In this document: positions 10,966 through 22,196 of the stretch, in pieces | Layout: each line of letters begins with the position of its first letter | How positions within the stretch are numbered: position 1 is the stretch's first letter | Assembly: GCF_026745355.1 (NCBI RefSeq) | Contig: NC_079208.1 | Span: 47,321,577 to 47,385,576, forward strand | Direction: 5' to 3' | Source: Beta vulgaris subsp. vulgaris | Taxonomy: Eukaryota > Streptophyta > Magnoliopsida > Caryophyllales > Amaranthaceae | DNA length: 64,000 nucleotides | The notes under the pieces: generated by a model | Seen by the model: only the letters and a program-made list of their open reading frames with translations | What the model was told of the DNA's origin: nothing | Databases searched by the model: none | Made by a program: the position numbers and the translations under genes

Positions 10966-11890
10966 GAGCACCCTTAATGCTGATTGAAAAAAAAAATGAT
11001 CAAGTACTTGATCTTAAAAAAAACTCCTTAACAATGATTGAGTTAAAGATTCATGTAGTGATTGAGGAATTTTTTTTGTATAGGACGATTGAAAGGATGA
11101 TCAAGTGTGGGAGTGAGACCTACTGCCTGATCCGATTTTTGGTAATTTTTTTGGATTTCCGCTAGCCAAAAACTCTGCGTTTTGGCTGGAGGAAACCCAA
11201 AAAAATTTCGCCAGAAGGAGGCTAACAAGCACGTTGTCCCATGCGCTATCAGCGTGACATCTGTCACACCTTTCCACTTGGCCTATTCTTGTTGGTCATT
11301 AAAAATACAACCGTTATAAATTTTGCAACGGTTATATATTAAAAAATATAAATAAAAAAAATACCAATAACTCTATTTTTTCGAGCTCTATGAACAGAGA
11401 TCCATCTTGCTATATTTGAGACACACTTAATTTTCTCCATCGTCACTAGTTTCTTCTACTTGTTCTAATTTATTTCATTAACTCTTCTTCATTGCTCTTT
11501 TATTTTTAAACTCTTATACGCTAATTACGTATGCTACGTATTAACAAAAGCTAATTATATAGATACCTTAATTATTAAAATGATAATATAGTTTTAAAAA
11601 TTATTAATTTAATTAATTAATAATAAATTATCAATTAGTAATGAATATTTTATATCATTAAAAAGTAAATAATAAAAATATTGTATAATGGTGGTTGGGT
11701 GATGAGAGGGAAAAAGTAGTTGGGTGGGGTAAAAAAGTAAGAGAGCGAGGAAAAATTAGTTGGGATGATCTTTATTTGGTTCAATGATACGAAGATAAGT
11801 GGGAACAGATTATGAGATGTTATTTTTTAGATAAATAAAGTTAGAAAGAGAATGGGATGATCTTATTTGTCAATCATCAATAGAGTTGTC
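10966..11890. mobile_element. PIF/Harbinger-like non-autonomous element 2, abutting element 1
   Basis: It starts GAGCACCCTTAATGCTGATTG directly after the TTA that closes the preceding element, and its right end is an imperfect inverse (ATCATCAATAGAGTTGTC). It shares with element 1 a GTGGGAGTG(A/G)GACC(T/C)ACTGCCTGATC segment (about 11105-11132) and a decayed TTTGGCTGGAGGAAACC hairpin. The right-hand TTA is not conserved. Confidence 0.6.
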
Positions 11891-11899
11891 ATTTTGGTT

Positions 11900-12215
11900 A
11901 ATGAACTGTTGGTTGAACTGAAACAACTGAAATTTGAACTGAATTATACTGAACTCGGAGTAACTATAACTGAAATTAACTGAAAAATATTAAACTGAAA
12001 CTAAAATAAACTGTAAATGAAAAACCAAAACTAAACTGCAACTGAACTGAAATAAATTATAACTGAAGATAACTATAAAAAACTAAAAAGTTGATCGATC
12101 AAAATAATTGAACTGACTAAATATTTAAATGAATTAACTGAACTGATTCAAACTGAAATTGAACCGAATTGAAATCGATATAAACTGAAACTGTTTTAAA
12201 CTAAATTTTAATTGT
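11900..12215. repeat. Decayed ACTGAA-word repeat
   Basis: AACTGAAACTGAA-type words occur throughout, like those in the 192-372 and 21655-21875 elements but more diverged. Termini are not clear. Confidence 0.5.
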
Positions 12216-13352
12216 ACCTGAACCAAATTTAGATATTACCCAAATTCATGATAGTACTCCAATTCACAAATTTTATCGTGATAATTTTGTATTAGTACTC
12301 TCACAAGTAAATTTATCATGATATCTTTATTATTATTATATAAATTTATGACAATATAGCTTTGTTTCATGATAAATTGATATTTCCAAATCCATCAAAC
12401 TTTTACAAAAATATGAGATATAACTTTATTTTGGTGATAAGTTTATTTATTTGAATTATAATTTTGTTTCTTTCATAACTTTTTCTTTATTTCAATGAAA
12501 ATTTGGCTTGGATTCACAATCATATACAAATAAAGTGTTGATCGGTGATAAATACCCATGATGGAATCTTCCTAAGAACAAGAGATATTACACATTTACA
12601 TACACCATGATTTCTATCTACTACCTCCTAGCCGAACCAAGACCGAAATTAATTTGGTTGAACTTAATAAAATTAGGCCTTTATAAGTTTTCGGCCCAAC
12701 TAAATCTTGTCAAACTCAAATCAATAGTTCAGTAAAAGTTTAGATGCCAAAGAGTCAGCCCCATTAGATAAGCTAGGCCCAACATCCATAATTATTTCAA
12801 CATCATCTAAGGCACAACTAGGAGTGTTAACGAGACGAGCTGAGCCGAGTCGAGACCGAACATGCAAGCTCAGCTCGACTCAGCTCGAAGATTGTCAAGG
12901 ACGAGCTCGTCAAGTTCAGAAATTTGGACTTGGCTCCAGCTCGAGAGAACCTCATCCAAGTTCGACTCGAAGCTCAGCTCGAAACTTGAAATCAAAAATA
13001 ATAAAATAGAGATGGGACAAGCTTAGATAAACCAGACTTTAAGAAATCTAAAGCCTAACTATGCCTTGTCGAACTCAATTAATTAATTGAGTCAAGTTTG
13101 TAGATGTCCAAGAGTCTAGCCTATTATATTAACTAGGCTCAAGCTCAACATGCACAAATTCAACCCTCCATGTACACCCATCTTTGTAGAACTGATTTCA
13201 TAAAATTAGAGAACTACTAAGAGATGCCAAACTTCATAAAATTATCAAAGTATAGAATTTTCAAACAAAAGTTTAAGTCTAATTTTCCAAGTACCTAACA
13301 ATGTGGGACAAAGCAAACAATAAGTAAGGGAAAAGTAGGTTGTAGTTTACTA
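12216..13352. other. AT-rich sequence with an AGCTCGAG-rich dispersed-repeat fragment
   Basis: No gene is seen. Around 12829-12990, after TAGGAGTGTTAACGAG, there is a run of GAGCTGAGCCGAGTCGAG / CAGCTCGACTCAGCTCG words. The start resembles hAT-type MITEs beginning TAGGGGTG, but the other end is not convincing. Confidence 0.35.
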
Positions 13353-14279
13353 CCTCCGTTTCTTTTTAATTGTTACACTTTGCTTTTCATTAGAACCAAG
13401 GCAAAAGGTGAAAAGTAGAAAGACACAAGTACAAAAGAACAATAAAAAATTATGGAGGATAGAGAAATAATCAGCACATGGGATAGTTTTGGGGAAAAAG
13501 TAATCAACTAACAATTAAAGTAGGAGAGAGGGTAAAGAAATAAGGGGACCAATAGTGGGTAACAATGATTGAAAACTTACCCCATTTTCAAAAACCCTAG
13601 CCTCCATTATTGATTTTTAAAGGGGCTTCCATCGGTTTTTACCGTTGGAAAGCCCCCACTTTTGTTTTTTATTTGTTTTTAGGTTTCCAATAACGATTTC
13701 TCCCTCGAAAGAAAGGGTTTTCGATCTCCTTCGTAAGAAAAGGTTTTTCGATCTCCTTCGAAAGACAAGGTTTTTCGACCTCCTTCGAAAGACAGGGTTT
13801 TTCTCCTCTTTTAGAGGGGGAATTTCTACAGGTTACAATCCGGGATACTAGATCTAATGGATTGCCGTGAAATTATTTTGTTGGTGAAGAATTATGCAAG
13901 ATCACAAAGGTTATCAATTTTTCGGAATACGGTCAGATGAATCCGACGGAAATCATCCTCACGACTACAAGGAATCGTTAGATTGTCTCTCCAACAAGGC
14001 TGTATTTTCCAGCGATATAAGCGGGAGATGTTCCACATTGCAAGATTTGTTTGACGATCGTAGTTTTTATGAAGGAAATTTTTGTTTGATTCAACTTATG
14101 TATTTGTTTGATTCGATTGCTTATGTAGATGTCGTATGACTTTTTATTAATGAATTAATTTTACTATTCAAAAAAAAAAAAATGATTGAAAACTTACCTT
14201 ATGTAGAAAAAGTAAGAGTGTAACAATTAAAAAGAAACGGTCTAAAAAGGAAACCGTAACAATTAAAAAGAAACGGAGG
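13353..14279. mobile_element. Stowaway-like element (310 bp) carrying a nested retroposon
   Basis: The termini CCTCCGTTTCTTTTTAATTG and its inverse CAATTAAAAAGAAACGGAGG are flanked by TA on both sides (13351-13352, 14280-14281). Without the nested 599-bp insertion and one copy of its 18-bp duplication the element is about 310 bp. A second partial terminus, ACAATTAAAAAGAAACGG, lies just inside the right end. Confidence 0.8.
13582..14180 (+). mobile_element. Poly(A) retroposon with 18-bp TSD
   Basis: The sequence AATGATTGAAAACTTACC occurs immediately before (13564-13581) and after (14181-14198) a 599-bp insert that ends in about 12 A. A long duplication plus an A tail is the mark of LINE-machinery retroposition. 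The insert starts near AAAAACCCTAGCCTCC, reminiscent of a plant mRNA 5' leader. It contains three to four copies of a TTTTTCGATCTCCTTCGAAAG unit (13700-13810) and an 81-codon frame (13894-14139, beginning MQDHKGYQFFGIRSDESDG) with no family I recognise. It could be a retrocopied cellular mRNA or a SINE/LINE-derived chimera. The sequence just before the A tail, ATGAATTAATTTTACTATTC, resembles plant LINE 3' ends. Confidence 0.8.
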
Positions 14280-14677
14280 TAGTATTTTCTAAATCGATGT
14301 AAGACATTTACAATTTGCATAAATATCACCTTTGAAGTTTTCGAACATGCTCACGAGCTTTCGAGGATTAGAATTACAAAGAAAACAAAGAAACAGAAGA
14401 GAGAGAATAAGAGGAGAGAGAGAGAAGTACTAGGAAGTAAGAAATAGTGATTCTTGATCTTGCCATTGATGCCACCGATTGATTCTTTATGTTTTGTTTT
14501 TTTTTTTTTTTTTGGCTTTGTTGCGTGTTTTTGGTTTGAAGTTCAACAAATTTGGTAATTTTTGTTTTGTGAATGTGGGATGAAATGTGTAATATGAGAA
14601 TGAAATAATGTGATTAAAAGGGGTGATGTTTGAAAAGAATTTTTCCGAGCAACTTAGTGACAGCTTTATAGATTATA

Positions 14678-14906
14678 TTTCCTCCGGTCTTTATTAGTTT
14701 ACCTCTTTTTTTTGCATAGAGTTTTAGGCGAAATAATGATGTGGATCATAAAAAGAAAGAGAAACTATTATTTTATAATAAAGTTGAATGTAGGTGTGAT
14801 GAAAAATTAGTGTGCCCATTCCAAAAATAGAAATAAAAGAAAGGAGTAAACTAATAAGGGACATCTCATAAATAAATACGGATAAACTAATAAAGACCGG
14901 AGAGAG
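14678..14906. mobile_element. Stowaway-like MITE, 229 bp
   Basis: The left end TTTCCTCCGGTCTTTATTAG and the inverse right end CTAATAAAGACCGGAGAGAG are flanked by TA at 14676-14677 and 14907-14908. Confidence 0.85.
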
Positions 14907-15119
14907 TATTACATAATTGTTGGATATAGATTATAATAATTTAATAGTGTCTAAGTATATTGTTAGAAGACAAAAGTTCATCAGTTTTGTGTAGACCATA
15001 TAATTGTCAAATATTGTCAGACTATAAATAGTTTTCACCAAAAAATGTGAGACAAAGCAAATAATAAGTAAAGAAAAATAAGGGTAGTGTTGTTTGTTTT
15101 GAAAATCGATGTGGGACAT

Positions 15120-16300
15120 GAATGTTTTTTATAAGTAGATGTTCAATGTTTTGAAATGGCTATAGCTTAATGATGCTTACCTTAAATGGTGTATTGTTAT
15201 ATCGAATAAGCTTATTACTAACATTGATACACTGATCTTATGCGAATTACAACTTACTTATATTAATACATTTATCTTATCTAAAGAAGGAATTGTTTCA
15301 ATTCAATTAGATGTTTATTATTTGAAATGAAATCCACATAGAGAAAATGAACTAAAATGGTGTTTTGGATTCTTTAATTACCTTATCGACTTACATCGAT
15401 ACATTAATCTTATCTAATAATTACGTACTCAGCTATATAATAATTTGATTGTATTCCTTTAAGTGAACTTGTATAAGCTATAACAAGCCATGCATAGTCA
15501 GTAATAGACTTTATAGTATACTACATATACAAATTCTCGCTTCATCATGATCTTGCTAATAAGCAATAAGGTTTAATACGATATAGTACCAATAATTAAC
15601 TACTTGTTTCAATTCAATTAGATGGTTTGAATTTTGAAACGAATTGAACTTAAAGACTATTACTTTAATTAGAGTATTGTTATCGTCAATTAACTTAATT
15701 AATTAACTTACATTGATACACTCATTGATCTTATCCAATAACAACTCATTTTAATATAATTGGATGTGGAGTTTTGAAATGAATACAACGTAATGACAAT
15801 GTATAATTATCTTAAAACGAACTTATGTCATCTTGAATTATCTTATTCGCGTAAATTGATTCATCAATATAATCCAATATCAACTTATTTCAGATCAAAT
15901 TAGATGTTATTATCTTGAATTAGTTTATCCACTTATATTGGTACACTCATTCTAATAACAACATCTTTCAATTTAAGTAAATCTTTTGAGTTTCAATTAC
16001 TTTGTCGACTGATTTGATAAATTATTCATCAAATCTAATATCAATTTGTTTCAATTTAGCTCAGTTATATGAGTTTCAAACTGATTATAAATTGTTAATG
16101 ATTAATTTAAATGGAGTATTGTTATCTTGATTTAACTTTTCGGTTCACATATATACCTTGATCAAATCTAATATTAACTTATTTTCAGTCGATTATATGT
16201 TTTCAGTTTTCAAATGCATAGAGCTTCATGACTAGTATAGTTATATTAATCCATTGATTTCATATTGTTATAGTAAGACATTGATCTAATCGACTTTTAA
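15120..16300. repeat. Strongly decayed tandem-repeat field
   Basis: Variants of two anchors alternate through the segment: TTTCAATTCAATTAGATG with TTTGAAATGAA, and ACATTGATACACT.ATCTTATC.AATA (near 15220, 15395, 15710, 15860, 15940, 16010 and 16150). Spacing is irregular, mostly around 75 or 140-175 bp. This is best read as an old local tandem array broken up by indels. No coding content was seen. Confidence 0.5.
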
Positions 16301-16389
16301 AGAAATGTCTAACTTGTTTGTCGAGAAAGTTTATAAGAATTTATACTAATATGAGTCGTTTAGCCAAATATGATGTGATTTGCATAATA

Positions 16390-16650
16390 AAATCAGTGGG
16401 AAGTGTAAATTCCTAGGAAGTAGAAGTATATGAAGTTGTTTGGTTGGCAAAACCATGAAAATTTGCACTTCCTGGGAAGTTCTACTTCCTCCAAAATAAT
16501 GGAGGAAGTTACTTCCCTAGGTCCCCCTAGATAAGTAGAACTTCCCATTATCAACCAAACACAATTTTACAATTCCTAAGAATTTCAAATACATGGAAAA
16601 AATAACTTCCTAGGAAGTATGACTTCCTATATATAATCAAACAGGACCTA
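16390..16650. mobile_element. MITE-like element with TTCCTAGGAAGT palindromes
   Basis: Both halves carry CTTCCTAGGAAGT-type palindromes and GTTTGGTTGGC / ATCAACCAAAC or ATAATCAAACAGGACC termini, like the PIF-type element at 18076-19013. Terminal duplication was not resolved. Confidence 0.5.
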
Positions 16651-17096
16651 AGTCTTTTATGAAGCTAAAAAAAAGTGCTTTACTTATTTTATAATGGAGG
16701 AGTATTACTTTGCAAACAAGTCGATTTATTTCAAGAATACCATTGTAAATAGGGCTAGGGCCTTGGGAGTGCGTGGTTCTTGGGGGGTTATTGGACGGTG
16801 GTGGGGCGGCTGCGGCTGTATATTTTAATACAATGGACAAGATGTCATTGTAATTTGTTGCATGTATGAGACCTTCACATTAAGCTTAGATAGATTCTAG
16901 AAAACAACCGCCAATTTACTCAAGCTCCTACTATTATGGTGGTCAAATCGTGCCTTCGTCGAAGCCACAAAATTTTGACACATAATTTCGTGATAATTAC
17001 GCTCCCACTTAGCAGTTAGCAGAGATTATTTAACGTAATTAATGGCGTACATTGCTTGATCAGAACTTATTTTAGACTTGTAGTACTGCTTTTTAT
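16651..17096. other. Intergenic sequence, nothing recognised
   Basis: No gene or repeat could be supported. It ends with the CTTTTTAT target duplicate of the next element. Confidence 0.5.
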
Positions 17097-18061
17097 AGGC
17101 CCGGCTAAGGCCCTTTATAGGGTGAGTAACTGCACAGGGCCCCTAAAATATAAGGGCCCAATTGTATATGTTGTTTCTCCAAAGTAAAAAAAAAAAAATT
17201 AAATTAGTAAATGTTTGATGTTTAATGCGTCTGTTTTCTTGTTCTTTCTCCCGATTTCCAAAACCCAATTAATGAAATACTCTGTCATTTATTGTTTTTC
17301 AAGATATACATTTTCAAGGCAATTTTCTTTCTACACTTTTTCATCTTCCATTTTTTCACCTTCGGTTGATTTTAGCAGCTCCATCAACCATCCCTTACTA
17401 CTATATTACCACCAAAACTCCTTTCAACTTTATCATGCTTTGACTTTTTCTCTTTGGTTTCAATCAATTCTTTGCGCATTTCTCTTTTTTCCAAATTTAG
17501 TTTTCAATTTGTTCTAAAGCGACAACAGTGTTGTGGCTTATGAAGCAATTTGTTAACAATTTTTTCTTGTCATTTGTTTTAACAATGGAAATTGACTTTT
17601 TCTCTTTGTTTTAACAATTTTTTCCAGATTTATGCATTAGTTTCTTTTTTTCCAGATTTAATCTTCAATATTTTTTTGTATAGATTACATTTTATTTCTC
17701 CTTTTTTTTTTGTTATTTGTTTTAACAATGGAAATTTCGTTCGGAGATTACTAAGTCTTGTCAGTTGAATATGTATTATTTAGTATATTTTAATTATGAA
17801 CATGTAGTATATTTCTGAATTTCGTTCGGAAAGAAAAACAACTTTTATTAGTTGTATGAAATTTAAATTTTGATATATGGGATTATGGGAATGGTGGAAA
17901 GTCATTGTCTGTTGTTTCTTATAGAGATCCCGTGTCTATATTTTGGCGTAAGTAGGAAAAAACAAGGCGGCATAAATTTATATAAGGACAGTTTTTTTTA
18001 CTCTTTGAAACCTCGTAATTTACTATAACACAGGGCCCCTAAATTGTATGAGACGGCCCTG
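17097..18061. mobile_element. hAT-type non-autonomous element with GGGCCC-rich ends
   Basis: The left end contains AGGCCCGGC and then CACAGGGCCCCTAAAAT. The right end is the inverse arrangement CACAGGGCCCCTAAATTGTAT then ACGGCCCTG. GCTTTTTAT flanks both sides (17088-17096, 18062-18070), an 8-9 bp target duplication. The interior is T-rich with no transposase. Confidence 0.7.
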
Positions 18062-18075
18062 GCTTTTTATATTAA

Positions 18076-19013
18076 GGTGTCGTTTGGTTCGCGTAGGAAA
18101 TAACTTCCTATGAGAATTCTTATTTCCTGGGAAGTTATTTCCCTTGTAAATTCCCTTGGAATTGAGTTAAATTTGTTTGTTTGACATTATAGGAAATTGA
18201 ATTTCCTAGGAAGTTAATTCCCATGTTTTGTTTGGTTTACATATCTATTTCCCATGGCATTTTAACTACTTTAACTACTTTTATATCAACTTTTTCTTTA
18301 AATTTTCTTTGTTCATTTTCAACATAGTAATTTATTTTTGTCTTTCCCAATATCTAACATGAATGTAATGAAAATCACTGTATTTTGATACGATAAAGGT
18401 AATTGAGCAAAAAAAAAACACCAAATCCCACTTAAAATTAATTAAAATACAAACCTTTTAGTGCTAGAATTTCTGACCCAATTTTCAGAATAAATTTTTT
18501 TTGATGTTTTTGGAGCTTATTTATGAGTTGAATATTAGATAAAATCTCAAAAGTATATAAAAAAAAAAACACACACACAATAAAGACTGAATACATATAG
18601 CAAGAAAAGGAGAGAGAAAGATCAAACCTTGATTGTGAGATGACGAGAAGGAAAAGATGGAGAATGCAAGATCAAAGTATTGGAGATTGCATGTAAAATG
18701 GAGGTGTGGGTTGTTACCTTATTGGGTGCAAACCCTCGTAATGAAATAATGAAGGCGAGGAAAAGCGCGCCTTTGTGAAAATAATCAAGGGCATGGTTGT
18801 CATTTCACAGCAAAACTAGACACAGGAAATGTAACTCACCGTGGGGGGGGGGGTTGGGTGAGTTATTTCCGGTGTTGCGAGGGAAATTGTAATTCCCATG
18901 GAAATCTGAGTTCCTATGCTTTCCATATTTTTAGTCAACCAAACACAACAATATTTGGCCATTTCCTAGGAAATTGTATTTCCAAGGAAATACATGTCCA
19001 ACCAAACAACACC
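18076..19013. mobile_element. PIF/Harbinger-like non-autonomous element, TSD TAA
   Basis: The left end GGTGTCGTTTGGTTCG and the right end (reverse complement) GGTGTTGTTTGGTTGG are flanked by TAA at 18073-18075 and 19014-19016. Subterminal TTCCTAGGAAGTT / GGAAATTGTAATTCCC palindromes are frequent. A run of 11 G occurs at about 18843-18853. It begins only a few bases after the hAT-type element at 17097-18061. Confidence 0.85.
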
Positions 19014-19257
19014 TAACTAATTTATTTGCCCGGATGATGCCTTGGGTTAGTTAAAATAAATAAATATGTTATTATTTTTTATTTTATAATTTATTTTGCT
19101 ACTTTTCGTATTTTTTGTCTATTAAGAAATTGAAAAATTCACGTCACGACGTGATAAGTAAAAAATATTTGAAAACTTTGAGTTTGAAAACAATACATTA
19201 AAAGGAATTGTGGTAAGATAATATGACATCAATATTCTCTTGTAAGTTAAAGATGTA

Positions 19258-19520
19258 CTCGCTCTGTTTTTAATTGCTACATTTTTCTTAAATGATTGTT
19301 TCTTTTTAATTCTTATATTTTCCTTATTTGGGGTACTTGACCCAGCATAAAGTAATACTTTTATATTTGTTCTATTTTTCCACCCAAAAATACTACTTTT
19401 TCACCTTTTCTCATTACTTACATTAAATCCATCAAAAAGTATACTCCAAAAAGTTTGAAAGTGACATTATTGCATAAATTGTTGTGCATAGAACAATATA
19501 GCAATAAAAAACGGAGGGAA
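19258..19520. mobile_element. Stowaway-like MITE, 263 bp
   Basis: The left end CTCGCTCTGTTTTTAATTGC and the inverse right end GCAATAAAAAACGGAGGGAA are flanked by TA on each side (19256-19257, 19521-19522). Confidence 0.8.
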
Positions 19521-19616
19521 TATACACTTGTTAAGTCTTTTTAGTTAACTACAATTATTACAAGATGTTATCATTTTTTATTTGAAACATTGAACAACAA
19601 AGTCATAGTGTATTGA

Positions 19617-19925
19617 TGGTTAAGTTCTTACTTTTCATTTCAAACGTCACGTGTTTGATATGCACTTACACATTTTTTTTAAAAGTGAGGAGTACACATG
19701 AACATAAAGCATTTGGATTAGAAATTGGATCGGAGAAGAGTGTCACGTGGCACATAAACTTTCTTTCGCATGCCTTTTAATATATTTGTATAGATGTTTC
19801 AGATTCACAACTTTTATTTATTTTCATATACACAAATAATTAAACATACAAGGATGTCTTGGCCTAATGATTAATTTTGAGGTGCGGTGAACGATAGGTC
19901 ACAGGTTCGAATCCCCCCTCCTTCT
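19617..19925 (+). repeat. tRNA-like (SINE-type) remnants
   Basis: Two short segments look derived from tRNA promoters. At 19618-19675, GATGGTTAAGTTC is followed by CACGTGTTTGATAT. At 19860-19918, TCTTGGCCTAATGATTAA is followed by GGTCACAGGTTCGAATCCCC, a good B-box. No cloverleaf acceptor stem closes, so neither is called a tRNA gene. A minus-strand relative of the first lies at 59885-59945. Confidence 0.45.
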
Positions 19926-19992
19926 TTATACTTTGCTCTTTCAGATGTCTTGTTTAATATATCTATACATATATTATCTCCCGTGTCACATA

Positions 19993-21480
19993 TAGGGATC
20001 GGTAGAGAAGGTTAGACCCTTACTCATACCCTAATTTTTATATATAGATCCATATGCTATCCATACCCATATGATAAAGATTTAGGGTCTAGAATGAGTC
20101 CAATACAAATTGTTTTACCGCTTACATCTTCACGTCTATATACAATTGTTAAGCACAATTCAATATATAACGCTGTCAATTAGCACACAAAATATTATAA
20201 TACATAGGAATACATAGTTTTTCCACATCCTAATAATCTCATACATCCAAATATGAATAAAGATGATAGTTTAGAGGAAGAGAGTGAGATACTTGTAAAA
20301 TGAGATTGTGAGAGTGCGGCTAGGGTAAGAGGCGGATCCAGTATAGGGACCTTGGTGGCCCCGGTCCCACCAAATTTTTTCAGAAAAATCTGCTTCTTCA
20401 AGCCGCCCATACTGCGATAAAAACAATTTCGTGCGCCTAAAAATCACTAAATGTGCGTTGTTGTAGTGGCTAATATGTCAATGTAACTATAATCATGAAA
20501 CTTTAAGTCTCGTGTTCGAATCACCAAGCTAGTAAGCCACTGCTATGAATTTTTCCACTGTCCAAAATGCATTTATCTTTTTAATTTCAGATTATCTTTT
20601 TTCACTTCGTTATTCACAAAGTTTATCCAAGCTAGTAAGCCACTGGCCACTGCTATGAATTTTTTTCCTGTCCAATAAATGCATTTATCTTTTTAATTTC
20701 TGTTCATGTTTTTCCACTTCGTTATTCACAAAGTTCATATTTTTTGTAATTTTATGTTCGATAATTGTAAATCTATAACTACGAACCTTTTAAACAGTGT
20801 TTCTACTCTGGTCTCTAACAAATAACAATGACCTCTTTTCATTTTCGTCAAGTTGAAACATTTAATTTTGTGTTCTATTCATACATTTATTTCCTTTATT
20901 TTTTATAACTAATACGCTATATGAAAACGACAAACGCTATTGTTTAAGATGTGTCAAATCTGTCTCAATATATAACATTAAATATATATTGATATATATA
21001 TCAACTTCATATAATTTTTGGTATAAGGAATGGATATTAATGGTTAAAGTTGTAGAATAAAGGTTTCAAAGTTATGATATTACATATATTAGATAAAAAT
21101 GAAAACTACTTCAAAGGAAAAACATATTTTTTTTTAAAAAAAACGGGTCCATTCAAATTCGAAATCCTAGATCTGCCTCTGGCTATGGTAAAGGATTGAG
21201 AGTTTTATTTTTGACTGGAAGGGTTTCTTATATCTGTTGTCTATTTAATATATATTTATTTTAATTTTTTAAAAATAAAAGTATATATTTTAGTTAGGAG
21301 GGATCTATGCGTAGGATCTGAGTATTTGAGAAGTGGACCCTTTATCTACCTTATCCAATAGTATTAAGACCCATACCTATTCTTACCTAGAGGGTCCAAA
21401 AAAATTACGACACGTACCCTTAAATTAGGGTAGGGTCTAGGCGAGTTTGAGGAGGGTCCTGGACCCATTGTCATCTCTAT
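19993..21480. mobile_element. hAT-type element (TAGGGAT... type) hosting another hAT
   Basis: The outer ends TAGGGATCGGTAGAG and (reverse complement) TAGAGATGACAATGGGTCC are inverted, and the flanking 8-mers GTCACATA and TACATATA match at 5 of 8 positions. The paralogous flank in unit C (about 58010-58045) runs through this position without the insertion. Interior GGGTCTA/TAGACCC words recur near both ends. The element at 20327-21181 is nested inside. Confidence 0.6.
20327..21181. mobile_element. hAT-type element with CAGAGGCGGATCC-like ends (nested)
   Basis: The left end AAGAGGCGGATCCAG and the right end CTAGATCTGCCTCTG are imperfect inverted repeats. The flanks GCTAGGGT and GCTATGGT agree at 7 of 8 positions. 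A tRNA-like interior block (about 20440-20535: TTGTAGTGGCTAATATG then CTCGTGTTCGAATCACC) is followed by a directly repeated AAGCTAGTAAGCCACTG segment. Confidence 0.7.
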
Positions 21481-21529
21481 ACATATATATTATACATCAC
21501 CATACATTTTTCTTTTATTAAAGAAAATA

Positions 21530-21645
21530 AACTTTTTAGTTTTAGAGAGCGACTAAACTCAATTATGTATACGTGATCTGATCACATGCTTTGAATACCC
21601 CTCCTACATGAGTCAACATTTTTCCAACTAAGCTACATGATATCC
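21530..21645 (-). repeat. SINE-like copy 1 (unit A, minus strand)
   Basis: The reverse complement begins GATATCATGTAGCTTAGTTGG, an A-box-like head, passes a B-box-like GGGTATTCAAAGC, and ends TTTAGTCGCTCTC then an A-rich tail. It is related to the copies at 22066, 34641, 58065 and 58355. Confidence 0.5.
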
Positions 21646-21654
21646 ACGCACTAA

Positions 21655-21875
21655 GGACATGTTCTCTTCGTCATAAAACAACTGAACTAATTGCAACTGA
21701 ACTGAACTGAATTGAACTGAATTGAATTAAATTATAACTAATAGCAATGACGATAATTGGAGCTGAACTAAATTGAACTGAACTGATTGCAACTGAACTG
21801 AACTGAATTGAACTCAACTGATTGCAACTGAATTGAATTGATCTGAAATGAAAATAAGTTGGGGAGAATAGACCC
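21655..21875. mobile_element. PIF/Harbinger-like MITE built of CTGAACTGAA words, TSD TAA
   Basis: The left end GGACATGTTCTCTTC and the right end (reverse complement) GGGTCTATTCTCCCC are flanked by TAA (21652-21654, 21876-21878). Nearly the whole interior is ACTGAACTGAATTG-type words. It belongs with the remnants at 192-372 and 11.9-12.2 kb. Confidence 0.75.
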
Positions 21876-22065
21876 TAAAAGAAAATAATTCTTCTTTTAG
21901 AAGACTAAAAGAAAATAATTTTGGTACACTACTTGATCATTTTTGAGATCATAGAATACGAGTGATCCTTAACAGAAAATAATTATCTAACCGGTGTCGT
22001 AAATGTAACAGATACTCTTACCGTTCCTTACAATCAACGATTGGTAATTACACAGGTTCTAAAAA

Positions 22066-22196
22066 TATTTTTTTTGGTGTTAGAGAGCAACTAAGCGCAA
22101 TGATGTAGACGAATTCAGAATCTCAAGTCTTAAGTACCATTTGTCCACTCCACATATTAGTCTTTACTCTTTACCAACTAAAGTCGATGATATCCA
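22066..22196 (-). mobile_element. SINE-like copy 2 (unit A, minus strand)
   Basis: The minus strand reads from CGACTTTAGTTGG, an A-box-like head, to TAGTTGCTCTCTAACACC and a run of A (plus-strand ATTTTTTTTGG). It occupies the same relative place as the SINE in units B and C, so the insertion predates the duplications. Confidence 0.55.

Noticed and set aside
19860..19920. Possible tRNA gene (GGTTCGAATCCCC)
   Set aside because: The B-box is good but acceptor, D and anticodon stems do not form; better read as a SINE-type remnant.
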